Below are positions 1 through 8,061 of a stretch of DNA of 64,000 nt, piece by piece. The DNA comes from Nocardia fusca NBRC 14340 (GTDB lineage Bacteria > Actinomycetota > Actinomycetes > Mycobacteriales > Mycobacteriaceae). The stretch lies in NCBI RefSeq assembly GCF_001618425.1, contig NZ_BDCU01000027.1:186001-250000 (forward strand), written 5' to 3'. The translations under genes were made by a program, and so were the position numbers. A model generated the notes under the pieces. It was not told the DNA's origin, did no database searches, and worked only from the letters and a program-made list of their open reading frames with translations. Position 1 is the stretch's first letter. The number at the start of each line of letters is the position of its first letter.

Positions 1-1478
1 GGGTCCACGACACCGTCGGTGAGCAGATCGCCATAGGTGAGGGTGGCGGCATTGAAGCCTTCCTTGCCCTCACCGACCTTGTTGACGACGACGGCACCGT
101 CGACACCGGCATTCGTGGCGATCCAGTACAGCGGGGCCCGCAGCGCGCCGCGCAGCACCTCGGCACCGACGGCCTCGTCCCCGGACAGCCCGGCGATCAG
201 CCCGTCGAGCTTGGTGCCCGCCTGGACCAGCGCGGTGCCGCCACCCGGGACGATGCCCTCCTCGACGGCGGCCTTGGCCGCGCTGACCGCGTCCTCGACC
301 CGGTACTTGCGCTCCTTGAGCGCGGTCTCGGTGGCCGCGCCGACCTGGATCACCGCGACACCGCCGGCCAGTTTGGCCAGCCGCTCTTCCAGCTTCTCCC
401 GATCCCAGTCGGAATCGGTGGCCTCGATCTCGCGGCGCAGCTGGGCGCTGCGGGCGGCGATATCGTCGCCGCTGCCCGCGCCGTCGATGATGGTGGTGGT
501 GTCCTTGGTGACCACCACGCGCCGCGCCGAACCCAGCACATCCAGACCGGAGTCACGCAGGTTGATACCCAGGTCGGGGTTGACGACCGTACCCGCGGTA
601 ACCACGGCCAGATCGTCGAGGAACGCTTTGCGGCGGTCACCGAAGAACGGTGCCTTGACCGCTACGGCCTTGAGGGTCTTGCGGATCGAGTTGACGACCA
701 GGGTGGACAGCGCCTCGCCCTCGACGTCCTCGGCGATGATCAGGACCGGCTTACCGGATTCGGCGATCTTCTCCAGCAGCGGCAGCAGGTCGGGCAGGGA
801 GCTGATCTTCTCGCGGTGCAGCAGCACCAGCGCGTCCTCCAGCACGGCTTCCTGGCTGTCGCCGTCGGTGATGAAGTACGGCGAGAGGTAGCCCTTGTCG
901 AACTGCACGCCCTCGGTGACCACGAGTTCGGTCTGCAGGGTCGAGGATTCCTCGACGGTGACCACGCCGTCCTTGCCGACGGTGGTCAGCGCCTTGCCGA
1001 CCATTTCGCCGATGACCTCGTCCCGCGAGGAGACGGTGGCGACCTGGGCGATGGCCTGTTCGCCGCTGACCGGGGTGGCCGCGGCCAGCAGGGCCTCCGA
1101 CACCGCGTCGGCGGCCTTGGCCAGGCCCACGCCGATCGCGATCGGGTTGGCGCCCGCCGCGATGTTCTTCAGTCCGCCGCGCACCAGGGCCTGGGCCAGC
1201 ACGGTCGCGGTGGTGGTGCCGTCACCGGCGACATCGTTGGTCTTGGTGGCGACGCTCTTGACCAGCTGGGCGCCGAGGTTCTCGAACGGGTCCTCGAGAT
1301 CGATATCACGCGCGATGGTGACACCGTCGTTGGTGACGGTGGGGCCGCCGAACGATTTGGCCAGCACCACATGCCGGCCCCGCGGGCCGAGAGTGACCTT
1401 GACCGCATCGGCGAGCTTGTCGACACCGCGCTCCAGAGCCCGGCGAGCCTGCTCGTCGAACTGGATCTGCTTTGCCAT
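1..1478 (-). CDS. groL1: Chaperonin GroEL1 (60 kDa), C-terminus cut by window edge
   Basis: ATP-dependent cytoplasmic chaperonin that folds proteins with GroES. The first 492 residues are present, starting MAKQIQFDEQARR. They include the ATP-binding GDGTTT segment and the GIVPGGG motif, so about 50 C-terminal residues lie beyond the left edge. The ATG follows a GGAG about 9 nt upstream. It lies 104 bp downstream of groES on the same strand and should be co-transcribed from the CIRCE-controlled promoter. Pairing with groES makes this the GroEL1 type of actinobacteria, which usually carry a second, unlinked groEL2. The tail that separates GroEL1 (His-rich) from GroEL2 (Gly-Met-rich) is not in the window, so the paralogue number comes from context. 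Confidence 0.97.
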   Translation of the reverse strand, partial: MAKQIQFDEQARRALERGVDKLADAVKVTLGPRGRHVVLAKSFGGPTVTNDGVTIARDIDLEDPFENLGAQLVKSVATKTNDVAGDGTTTATVLAQALVRGGLKNIAAGANPIAIGVGLAKAADAVSEALLAAATPVSGEQAIAQVATVSSRDEVIGEMVGKALTTVGKDGVVTVEESSTLQTELVVTEGVQFDKGYLSPYFITDGDSQEAVLEDALVLLHREKISSLPDLLPLLEKIAESGKPVLIIAEDVEGEALSTLVVNSIRKTLKAVAVKAPFFGDRRKAFLDDLAVVTAGTVVNPDLGINLRDSGLDVLGSARRVVVTKDTTTIIDGAGSGDDIAARSAQLRREIEATDSDWDREKLEERLAKLAGGVAVIQVGAATETALKERKYRVEDAVSAAKAAVEEGIVPGGGTALVQAGTKLDGLIAGLSGDEAVGAEVLRGALRAPLYWIATNAGVDGAVVVNKVGEGKEGFNAATLTYGDLLTDGVVD

Positions 1479-1529
1479 ATGTCTTCGCTCCTGTATCTGG
1501 TGCGCTTCGAGTTGTGTGGCACAAAGCAC

Positions 1530-1563
1530 TCCGCCCCGGGTCACCGTGCGACACCGGGGCGGA
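1530..1563 (-). other. Hairpin between groES and groEL1
   Basis: A 10-bp perfect inverted repeat (TCCGCCCCGG, 1530-1539, with its complement at 1554-1563) and a 14-nt loop lie in the groES-groEL1 intergenic RNA. It may be a processing or attenuation site that sets unequal GroES and GroEL1 levels. The structure is visible; the role is inferred. Confidence 0.45.
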
Positions 1564-1582
1564 ACGCCTGCGCGGCAGTCGA

Positions 1583-1885
1583 TTACTTGCCGACGACAGC
1601 CAGCACGTCGCGCGCGGACAGGATCAGGTATTCCTCACCCTGGTACTTGATTTCGGTACCGCCGTACTTGCTGTAGATGACGGTGTCGCCCTCCTGGACA
1701 TCCAGCGGGATGCGCTTCTCACCTTCGTCGTCCCACCGGCCGGGGCCGACGGCGACAACGGTGCCCTCCTGCGGCTTCTCCTTGGCCGTATCGGGAATGA
1801 CCAGGCCGGAGGCGGTCGTCGTCTCGGCCTCGTTGGCCTGGACGAGGATCTTGTCCTCGAGCGGCTTGATGTTCACGCTCGCCAC
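1583..1885 (-). CDS. groS: Co-chaperonin GroES (10 kDa)
   Basis: Heptameric lid of the GroEL chamber. The 100-residue product begins (M)ASVNIKPLEDKILVQ and contains the mobile loop (ETTTASGLVIPDTAKEK) and the EGDTVIYSKYGG segment typical of GroES. A longer reading frame to 1972 is open. The GTG at 1885 is chosen because GGAGGG lies 6 nt upstream and the product then has the family's normal length. It is the first gene of the groES-groEL1 operon, with a CIRCE element and promoter about 165 bp upstream. Confidence 0.97.
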   Translation of the reverse strand: MASVNIKPLEDKILVQANEAETTTASGLVIPDTAKEKPQEGTVVAVGPGRWDDEGEKRIPLDVQEGDTVIYSKYGGTEIKYQGEEYLILSARDVLAVVGK

Positions 1886-2045
1886 GTTGAGCCCTCCACT
1901 TTCAGGGGATAACGGTCGTCCGGAACTGTTGTCCCGGACCATCGATTCGGTCACGATGCTGACCCTGCGCACAGCCCCGTCGTCGCGGGTGCCGGGACCG
2001 CCTGCTCAGTGGTCAAGCCTGGCACCGGGCAACAATCGGTGCCGA

Positions 2046-2079
2046 CTAGCACTCTATACATGAGAGTGCCAGCGCTCAA
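2046..2079 (-). promoter_or_regulatory. groES promoter with CIRCE (HrcA operator)
   Basis: CIRCE half-sites CTAGCACTC (2046-2054) and GAGTGCCAG (2064-2072) flank a 9-nt spacer, close to the consensus TTAGCACTC-N9-GAGTGCTAA. On the minus strand a -35 TTGAGC (2074-2079) and a -10 TAGAGT (2051-2056) are 17 nt apart, so the -10 lies inside the operator. HrcA bound here should block RNA polymerase and release it on heat shock. HrcA itself is not in the window. Confidence 0.88.
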
Positions 2080-2271
2080 GGGCAGGCGCTGCCAATGCGG
2101 GGCCGATTCGAAACGATTCGGTCACGCTGTCACCAACACGCCATCCGCCGTGCTCGCTGGTGGGCGGGTTAGGAGCACGAAAGCCGGGTAGACCAAAGGG
2201 AAGAGGGCTTCCCAATAATTCTCCGACTCTGTAACGTTCGGATAACAGATCGTGACACCATGTGTGATGGT

Positions 2272-2319
2272 TGTTCGCGAAACCACCGTTCACCGCAGAC
2301 GACGGCGGTTTCGCGAACA
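2272..2319. promoter_or_regulatory. Long inverted repeat upstream of the Hsp70-like gene
   Basis: Two 17-bp arms (2272-2288 starting TGTTCGCGAAACC, and 2303-2319) are complementary except at one position and are separated by 14 nt. They lie 71 bp upstream of the Hsp70-like start and over 190 bp from the CIRCE element. No T-run follows, so a simple terminator is unlikely. It could be a dyad operator or a 5'-UTR hairpin. The rest of the 1886-2389 interval shows no gene. Confidence 0.6.
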
Positions 2320-2389
2320 CCTTTCGGCATGCCCGGACCTCACCATCCGGCACGGCCGCCGCGTCCACTCGAAGGGAGGTGAAGAGAGT

Positions 2390-3952
2390 ATGCGCACATC
2401 GCTCGGCATCTCCGCCGGGAACGAAGTGGTGTGCTCCGCCCTGGTCACCACCGCGGCCAACGGCGCCCGCACCTTCGACTACCGGGTGGTCTCCGCGGAC
2501 GCGCATTCCGATCTGGGGGATCTGGTCGCCTCCTCCATCGAGCTCATGACCACTCAGCTCCCCGCGAGCCATTCCCACGAGGCGGTTTTCGGTACCCAGC
2601 TGCCCGCGACACAGACTTCCGGGCTCGACGTGATGGCCGACCGCCCACCCACCGGTGTCGCGGTCGCATATCGGAGCAAGGAGCAGGCGCACGCGATCCG
2701 GCTCGCCACCGGCAAACAGCACGAACCGCAACTGGTTCCGGAGACCACCGCGGCGCTCACCTTCCTGCGCGACACCGGCCTGCTGGACCGCTACGGCACG
2801 GTGGCCGTGGTGGACCTGGGCGCCTCCGGCTGTACCGTCTCGGTGGCCGACCCGGCCGACGGCGCCGTGCTGCACACCGCGCGGTCCACCACGGTCGGCG
2901 GCCGCGCGATCGACGACCTGCTGTACCGGCATCTGGTCGATCAGCACTACGCCCGGCGCGGTACCCGGCCCAACCGCAGTGTGCTGGTGAACCGGGCCCG
3001 CACCGCCAAGGAACATCTGTCGGTGACCCAGGCCGTCACCATCGACCACATCGCGGGCAAACCGCTCAAACTCACCCGCGCCGATTTCGAATCGCTCACC
3101 GCCGGCGTGTGGCGCGAGATGGCCCGGTTCGCGTCGATGACCTTCGGTCTGGCCGATCGCGCCCCGGAAGCGGTGGTGGTGATCGGTGGCGGCGCGAACA
3201 TCCCGGCGGTACTGGAAACCCTGCGTGACGAACTCGGGCTCCCGGTGCTGACGGTGCCGGACCCGGACGCGGTGATCGCCAAAGGCGCTGCGCTGCTCGC
3301 CGATACCGCCCGCTCCAGCGCGCCGATCGGCGCGCTGGCTCCGGACAAGTCCGGTAACACCCTGCTCAAAGCGTTCGGCACGGTGGCCGGCGCCATCGTG
3401 GTGGTGGGGCTGATCGTCGGGTACGGGGTCAACACCATGGCCCCGAGTTCCGACGAAGAGGTCTCCCCGGCCGGTACCACCAGCAGCGCTCAGCTGCCGA
3501 CCACCGCCACCATCGCGCCGACGACCACCAGCGTGGTGCCCGGCACCACCGAGGAATTCCCCCAGCAGCCCGTCGAGGAGCCCGCCGACGCCGGTGCGCC
3601 GAGTACGACACTCGCCGAGCCCCCGGTGACCGGCATCCCGGGCACCGGCGAGTACCCGTGGACGAGCGAGGTGCCCACCACCTCGGGTGAACCGTCCACG
3701 AGCACCACCCCGCCGAGCACCGAACCGTCCCCGCCCACCCTGCGGCCGGACCCCAATCTGCCGCATATCCCCTTCCCGGAAGGAATAGGCCCGGGCACAT
3801 CGGCTCCCCCGCCGCCCTCCTCGGACGAGTTGCCGACGGATCAACCGTCCACCTCGGACGTGCCGCCCCCGACCGGTTCGCAGCGAACGCAGACGACACT
3901 GGAGATTCCGCCTCCGCCCCCGCGGTTGCCCAATTCGGGTTCGGCGGGATAG
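2390..3952 (+). CDS. Hsp70-like protein with membrane anchor and Pro/Thr-rich tail
   Basis: A 520-residue protein with an actin/Hsp70-type ATPase region. A phosphate-binding motif VVDLGASGCTV lies at about 140-150 and an adenosine motif VVVIGGGAN at about 262-270. A single hydrophobic helix (about 326-347) follows, then 170 residues rich in Thr, Pro and Ser. The canonical Hsp70 substrate-binding domain is absent, so it is not DnaK. The ATPase should be cytoplasmic and the low-complexity tail outside the membrane. The ATG at 2390 is chosen over an upstream in-frame extension because GGGAGGTG lies just before it. It is divergent from groES. Function unknown; an envelope stress or cell-wall role is possible. 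Confidence 0.8.
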   Translation: MRTSLGISAGNEVVCSALVTTAANGARTFDYRVVSADAHSDLGDLVASSIELMTTQLPASHSHEAVFGTQLPATQTSGLDVMADRPPTGVAVAYRSKEQAHAIRLATGKQHEPQLVPETTAALTFLRDTGLLDRYGTVAVVDLGASGCTVSVADPADGAVLHTARSTTVGGRAIDDLLYRHLVDQHYARRGTRPNRSVLVNRARTAKEHLSVTQAVTIDHIAGKPLKLTRADFESLTAGVWREMARFASMTFGLADRAPEAVVVIGGGANIPAVLETLRDELGLPVLTVPDPDAVIAKGAALLADTARSSAPIGALAPDKSGNTLLKAFGTVAGAIVVVGLIVGYGVNTMAPSSDEEVSPAGTTSSAQLPTTATIAPTTTSVVPGTTEEFPQQPVEEPADAGAPSTTLAEPPVTGIPGTGEYPWTSEVPTTSGEPSTSTTPPSTEPSPPTLRPDPNLPHIPFPEGIGPGTSAPPPPSSDELPTDQPSTSDVPPPTGSQRTQTTLEIPPPPPRLPNSGSAG

Positions 3953-4083
3953 CCGCCCCGCGGCACAGCGCCCGCGCGTACGCGATAACCCTCGCGCCCG
4001 CAGTCGGATCGGGCAGGCGCCGGTAAGCCTCCATGTCACCTCGATGCGGCGAGGGTGTCCGTTGCGGCAGCGTCTTCGGCGCG

Positions 4084-4140
4084 GCCTGCCGGCAGGCTCT
4101 CATCCGCGGCGGCCGCCGGACGGCCGGTCGTCGGCCGCCG
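4084..4140. terminator. Terminator-like dyads between convergent genes
   Basis: The 206-bp gap between the Hsp70-like gene and tsaD holds a 14-bp palindrome (GCCTGCCGGCAGGC, 4084-4097) and a 9-bp inverted repeat (CGGCGGCCG at 4107-4115 and its complement at 4132-4140). They are positioned to end transcription from both sides. There is no U-tract, as is common in actinobacteria. Confidence 0.45.
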
Positions 4141-4158
4141 GGGCGAGCCGGTGGCCGG

Positions 4159-5202
4159 TCAGCCCACCTGGCTGACCGATACCGGCAGCCCGGGATCGGA
4201 GGCCACCGACAGCGGTGACGGTGCCGCGCCGCCGCCGATCACATGCGCGCCAAGCGCCGCGATCATCACGCCGTTGTCGGTGCAGAGCCGGGGTTTCGGG
4301 ATGCGCAGTGTCAAACCGGCCGCGGCGCACCTTTCTTCGGCCAGCGAGCGGATCCGCGTATTGGCGGTCGCGCCGCCGCCCAGGACCAGGGTGTCCACGC
4401 CCACATCGCGGGCCGCGCGCACCGCTTTCATGGTGAGCACATCGGCGACCGACTCCTGGAACGAGGCCGCGATATCGGGAATCGGCAGTTGCTCCGGTCC
4501 GACACCCTGGCGGGCCTGCGCCTCCACATAGCGTGCGACCGCGGTCTTCAACCCGGAGAACGAGAAATCGTAGCGCGGGTCCCGCGGTCCGGTCATCCCC
4601 CGCGGGAAGGCGATTGCCGCCGGATCACCGGTGACGGCGGCCGCGTCCAGCGCGGGACCGCCCGGGTAGCCGAGACCCAGCAGCCGGGCGACCTTGTCGA
4701 ACGCCTCGCCGGCGGCATCGTCGACCGTGCTGCCCAATTCGATCAGCGGTTTCGACAGATCCTCGACATGCAGTAGATGGGTATGACCTCCGGAGACCAG
4801 CAGCGCCACACAGGGCGGCATGGGGCCGTGCTCGAGGGTGTCCACCGCCACATGTCCGCCGAGATGGTTCAGCGCGTAGAACGGGATATCCCAGGCCGCC
4901 GCATAGGCTTTGGCGGCCGCGACACCGACCAGCAGCGCTCCCGCCAGACCGGGACCGATCGTCACCGCCAGGGCATCGGGCGCGGCGATGCCCGCCGTCG
5001 CGAGAGCGCGCCGCATGGCGGGCACGATCGCCTCGAGATGGGCCCGCGACGCGATCTCGGGCACCACCCCGCCGAACCGGGCGTGCTCGGCCACACTCGA
5101 GGCGACCTCGTCGGCCAGGAGCTCACAGCTGCCGTCGGGACGGCGGCGCACGATGCCCACTCCCGTCTCGTCACAGGAGCTCTCGATACCCATGACGATC
5201 AC
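4159..5202 (-). CDS. tsaD: tRNA N6-adenosine threonylcarbamoyltransferase TsaD
   Basis: Transfers the threonylcarbamoyl group from TC-AMP to A37 of ANN-decoding tRNAs, working with TsaB and TsaE. The 347-residue protein starts (M)IVMGIESSCDETGVGIV and carries the metal-binding HLGGH and SGGHTHLL segments of the Kae1/Gcp ASKHA fold. The start GTG overlaps the rimI stop as GTGA, implying translational coupling. It is the last gene of the nnr-to-tsaD chain and runs up to the convergent Hsp70-like gene. Confidence 0.97.
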   Translation of the reverse strand: MIVMGIESSCDETGVGIVRRRPDGSCELLADEVASSVAEHARFGGVVPEIASRAHLEAIVPAMRRALATAGIAAPDALAVTIGPGLAGALLVGVAAAKAYAAAWDIPFYALNHLGGHVAVDTLEHGPMPPCVALLVSGGHTHLLHVEDLSKPLIELGSTVDDAAGEAFDKVARLLGLGYPGGPALDAAAVTGDPAAIAFPRGMTGPRDPRYDFSFSGLKTAVARYVEAQARQGVGPEQLPIPDIAASFQESVADVLTMKAVRAARDVGVDTLVLGGGATANTRIRSLAEERCAAAGLTLRIPKPRLCTDNGVMIAALGAHVIGGGAAPSPLSVASDPGLPVSVSQVG

Positions 5203-5726
5203 GACAGCACCCCGTCCGGTGTCCGGGCACCGAAGACCACCGGGACGTCCTCCAGCGCCGGACGGCGCATCGTGTACGCGTCCGCGCCGCTGGGGTGGTA
5301 GTAGTTCTTGCGCAGGCCGATGATGTGGAAACCGTGCTTGGCATACATGGAGATCGCGGCGGTGTTGTCGGTGCGCACCTCGAGGAATACCGGCCCACCC
5401 CGCCGCCCGGCCTCGGTGAGCAGCGCCTCCAGCAGCAGCGTGCCGATACCGGCCCGGTGACAGGTCGGGTCCACCCCGATGGTGTGCACCTCGGCCTCGG
5501 GGTGCTCGGCGTCACCGAGCAGCGCGATTCCCGCGTAGCCCACCATGTTCCCGGCATCGTCGCGGGCGGTGATGTAGCGGTTGTACCCCGCGGCCAGCTC
5601 GGAGCGGAATGCCACGGCCTGCCACGGATCGTCTTCCGGGAACAGCAACTGTTCCAGTTCCACGCAGCCCGCGATATCGGTCGCTTCCATGGGTTCGATA
5701 CGAATTCCCGTGGTACGAACTCCCAT
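5199..5726 (-). CDS. rimI: Ribosomal-protein-alanine N-acetyltransferase RimI (GNAT)
   Basis: GNAT-fold acetyltransferase of about 175 residues, classically modifying the N-terminus of ribosomal protein S18. The acetyl-CoA loop (CHRAGIGTLLLE) and the C-terminal segment NTAAISMYAKHGF are visible. ATG 5726 is chosen because GGGAG lies 7 nt upstream. A GTG at 5732 would overlap the tsaB stop as GTGA and add two residues. Its place between tsaB and tsaD is the conserved actinobacterial arrangement. Confidence 0.93.
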   Translation of the reverse strand: MGVRTTGIRIEPMEATDIAGCVELEQLLFPEDDPWQAVAFRSELAAGYNRYITARDDAGNMVGYAGIALLGDAEHPEAEVHTIGVDPTCHRAGIGTLLLEALLTEAGRRGGPVFLEVRTDNTAAISMYAKHGFHIIGLRKNYYHPSGADAYTMRRPALEDVPVVFGARTPDGVLS

Positions 5727-5728
5727 TG

Positions 5729-6436
5729 TCACGCTCCCATCCGGTCGAGAGTGCGGTAGCTGCGTTCGACCGCGTCGGGGCGGCGCAAATACAGCGGGAC
5801 CAGCGGTTCGGGGATCACACCCGACCACAGCGCGCCCGCCGCCACCTGCACGAGCGCGGCCGGCGAGGGTGTCTGCACGGTCAGCGCGGGAAGTGCGAAC
5901 AGCGCGGTGTGCGCGGCCGATCCCGCGATCTTGGTCGCGCCGGCCACCGGTAATTCGCCCGGTTTGCACACCTCGGGCCCGGCGACCCGGGTACGGCCGC
6001 GGTCGCGATAGCGCGCGGCATAGACCTCCCGACGGCGCGCGTCGGTGACCACGAGCAATTCGTCGTCGGGGCCGAGTTCGGGCGCGCAACCGGCTGCGAT
6101 CGCGTCCAGACTGCACACACCGTGCACCGGGATACCCAGCGCATCACCGAACGCGGCGGCGGTGGCCATCCCGACCCGCAGCCCGGTGAACGGTCCCGGG
6201 CCGATACCGGTGACGACCGCCCCGATATCGGCACGCGACACCCCGGCCTCGGCCAGGCATTCCAGGATCTGCGGAGTGAGCGCCTCGGCGTGCGCGCGGG
6301 CATCGACGAGTACCCGGGCGGCGAGAGTGCGCGGTGCGGCGGCGTCCGAGGTGTTCGCACCGGCGGCCGCCTGCTCCAGTTCGACGAGACCCGCCGTGAC
6401 GGCAGGCGTCGCGGTGTCGACAGCAAGTGCAAGCAT
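5729..6436 (-). CDS. tsaB: tRNA threonylcarbamoyladenosine biosynthesis protein TsaB
   Basis: Non-catalytic ASKHA partner that dimerises with TsaD in t6A synthesis. The 235-residue protein starts MLALAVDTATPAVTAGLV and has the family's GIGPGPFTGLRVGMA segment. It lies 85 bp after tsaE and directly before rimI, with 3 nt between its stop and the rimI ATG. Its C-terminal half is more variable, which is normal for TsaB. Confidence 0.95.
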   Translation of the reverse strand: MLALAVDTATPAVTAGLVELEQAAAGANTSDAAAPRTLAARVLVDARAHAEALTPQILECLAEAGVSRADIGAVVTGIGPGPFTGLRVGMATAAAFGDALGIPVHGVCSLDAIAAGCAPELGPDDELLVVTDARRREVYAARYRDRGRTRVAGPEVCKPGELPVAGATKIAGSAAHTALFALPALTVQTPSPAALVQVAAGALWSGVIPEPLVPLYLRRPDAVERSYRTLDRMGA

Positions 6437-6521
6437 GGTCTGGTCAACGATACCGGGTGACCCGCTTCACACAGCGGCGGCGCACGGCGCCCCAGCAGCG
6501 AGGTTGCCGATTTCGTGCGAC

Positions 6522-6989
6522 CTAGTGCGCCGCCCCGGTGTGTACCCACTCCCAAGATGCCGTGCGGACTTCGGATTCCGGCTCCCGCGACATCCGCACC
6601 AGCAGATGCCGGCCGGTCAACCGCTCCGCCATCCCGCTGCCCCACTCGACCACCACGACCGCGTCGTCGAGTTCGGTGTCCAGATCGAGCGCGTCGAGTT
6701 CGTCGAGGCTGCCGCCGAGCCGATAGGCATCGACATGGACCAGTGGCACCGGCGGCCCGTCGGCGCGTTCGCCCGCCGGATGCCGGCGCGCGATGACGAA
6801 GGTTGGCGAACTCACCCGCCCACCGACCCCGAGGCCGGACGCGATACCGCGGGTCAGAGCCGTTTTACCGGCCCCCAGTGGTCCGTCGAGCACCACCAGA
6901 TCGCCGGCCCGCAGCCCGGCGGCCAGTTCCCGCCCGAGCGCCTCCGTATCGGTGACCTCCGGCAGCAGGCGTTCGCCGCGGTCAACCAC
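6522..6989 (-). CDS. tsaE: tRNA threonylcarbamoyladenosine biosynthesis ATPase TsaE
   Basis: Small P-loop ATPase (155 residues) that drives the TsaB-TsaD cycle in t6A formation. The Walker A motif GPLGAGKTALTRG follows a beta strand, and SSPTF and the VEWG segment of the family are present. The start is GTG 6989, with GGGAGG 6 nt upstream, and it overlaps the end of the alpha/beta hydrolase by 8 nt. A long upstream open frame inside the hydrolase gene is not part of it. Confidence 0.94.
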   Translation of the reverse strand: MVDRGERLLPEVTDTEALGRELAAGLRAGDLVVLDGPLGAGKTALTRGIASGLGVGGRVSSPTFVIARRHPAGERADGPPVPLVHVDAYRLGGSLDELDALDLDTELDDAVVVVEWGSGMAERLTGRHLLVRMSREPESEVRTASWEWVHTGAAH

Positions 6990-8061
6990 CGGTGGCCTCC
7001 CACCGGTCGTCCTCGCCGACCACTCCGGCCCGCACCAGCAACCGATCCAGCGCGGCGTTGGTCTCCTCCGGGTACTGCAGCTGCGGCATATGTGCCGCCT
7101 CGGGGAGCCGGACGAGTTCGCACTCGGCCAATTCGCGTGCCAGCACACGGGAATTGCGGAAGGGAATGACCAGGTCCCGGGTGCCGCCGAGGACCAGCGT
7201 CGGGGTATCGCGCAGCACCGGCAGGGCCGCCGCCTCGTCGTGCAGTTCGATGGCCTTCAGGAACTTCACCACGGTTTCCACCGGGGTGCGGTCGATCATC
7301 ATGGTGGTGAACCGCGACAGTGTGGGACTGACCGGTCCGTGGAACGAACTCACGTGCAGGATCGGCGTGATCACATGGCGGGCAGTGACCCGTCCGGCCT
7401 GTACCAGCGCCGGAGCGGTGTATACGGCCAGCCGGAATCCGTCGATCGCGGGATTGCGCAGCAACTGTCCGATACCGGAGGAGGCGACCTCGGCGGCCGC
7501 GGTGGACAGCAGCGCGACACCGCGCACCCGCTGCGCGAAGAGACCGCCGGCATGGGCGGCCGCGGCGAGTACCGCCATCCCGCCCAGCGAATGCCCGACC
7601 AGGATCAACGGCCCGCGCGGCGCGCGCGCGTCGATCACGGTGAGCAGATCGCGGCCGAGCTGGGACACCGTACAGCTGTCGGTTTGCGGCGTTCCCGAGC
7701 GGCCGTGGCCGCGCAGGTCGAACAGCACCAGCCGTAGCCGCGAACCCCAGCGCTGTGCAAGGTGGCGACGCTGGAAATGGAACGACTCCATGCTGTTGCA
7801 GAAACCGTGCACGAAAACGACTGTGGCGTCCGCGTCGCCGGAACCCCACTCCCGGGTGGCCAGGCACACACCGTCGTCGGCGAGCACCTCACCGGCCCGG
7901 TCGAGATCGATCAGGGCGAAGTTCTCGTCCCGGTACTCGTCGCGGACAGGGGGCCACAGTACTTTCGCACCGGCCCGGCGCAGCGCGTGCACACCGGCCA
8001 TGGCGCCCACCACCCCGGCGGTGGCCAGCCCACCGCGCAACAGGGTCGTTCCTCGTTTCAT
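6982..8061 (-). CDS. Alpha/beta hydrolase
   Basis: A 359-residue hydrolase of the alpha/beta fold. The N-terminus has a hydrophobic stretch (GGLATAGVVGAMAGVHAL) that could be a membrane anchor. The oxyanion region is VFVHGFCNSM, the nucleophile elbow is GHSLGGMA, and a late catalytic His sits in PEAAHMPQL. Its ATG overlaps the alr stop as ATGA and its end overlaps tsaE, so it is part of the alr-tsa transcription unit. A hydrolase at this position is common in actinobacterial tsa loci. The substrate is unknown. Confidence 0.88.
   Translation of the reverse strand: MKRGTTLLRGGLATAGVVGAMAGVHALRRAGAKVLWPPVRDEYRDENFALIDLDRAGEVLADDGVCLATREWGSGDADATVVFVHGFCNSMESFHFQRRHLAQRWGSRLRLVLFDLRGHGRSGTPQTDSCTVSQLGRDLLTVIDARAPRGPLILVGHSLGGMAVLAAAAHAGGLFAQRVRGVALLSTAAAEVASSGIGQLLRNPAIDGFRLAVYTAPALVQAGRVTARHVITPILHVSSFHGPVSPTLSRFTTMMIDRTPVETVVKFLKAIELHDEAAALPVLRDTPTLVLGGTRDLVIPFRNSRVLARELAECELVRLPEAAHMPQLQYPEETNAALDRLLVRAGVVGEDDRWEATGG

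Noticed and set aside
1886..1972. Longer GroES start at 1972
   Set aside because: It adds 29 non-conserved residues, while GTG 1885 has a GGAGGG site and gives the usual length.
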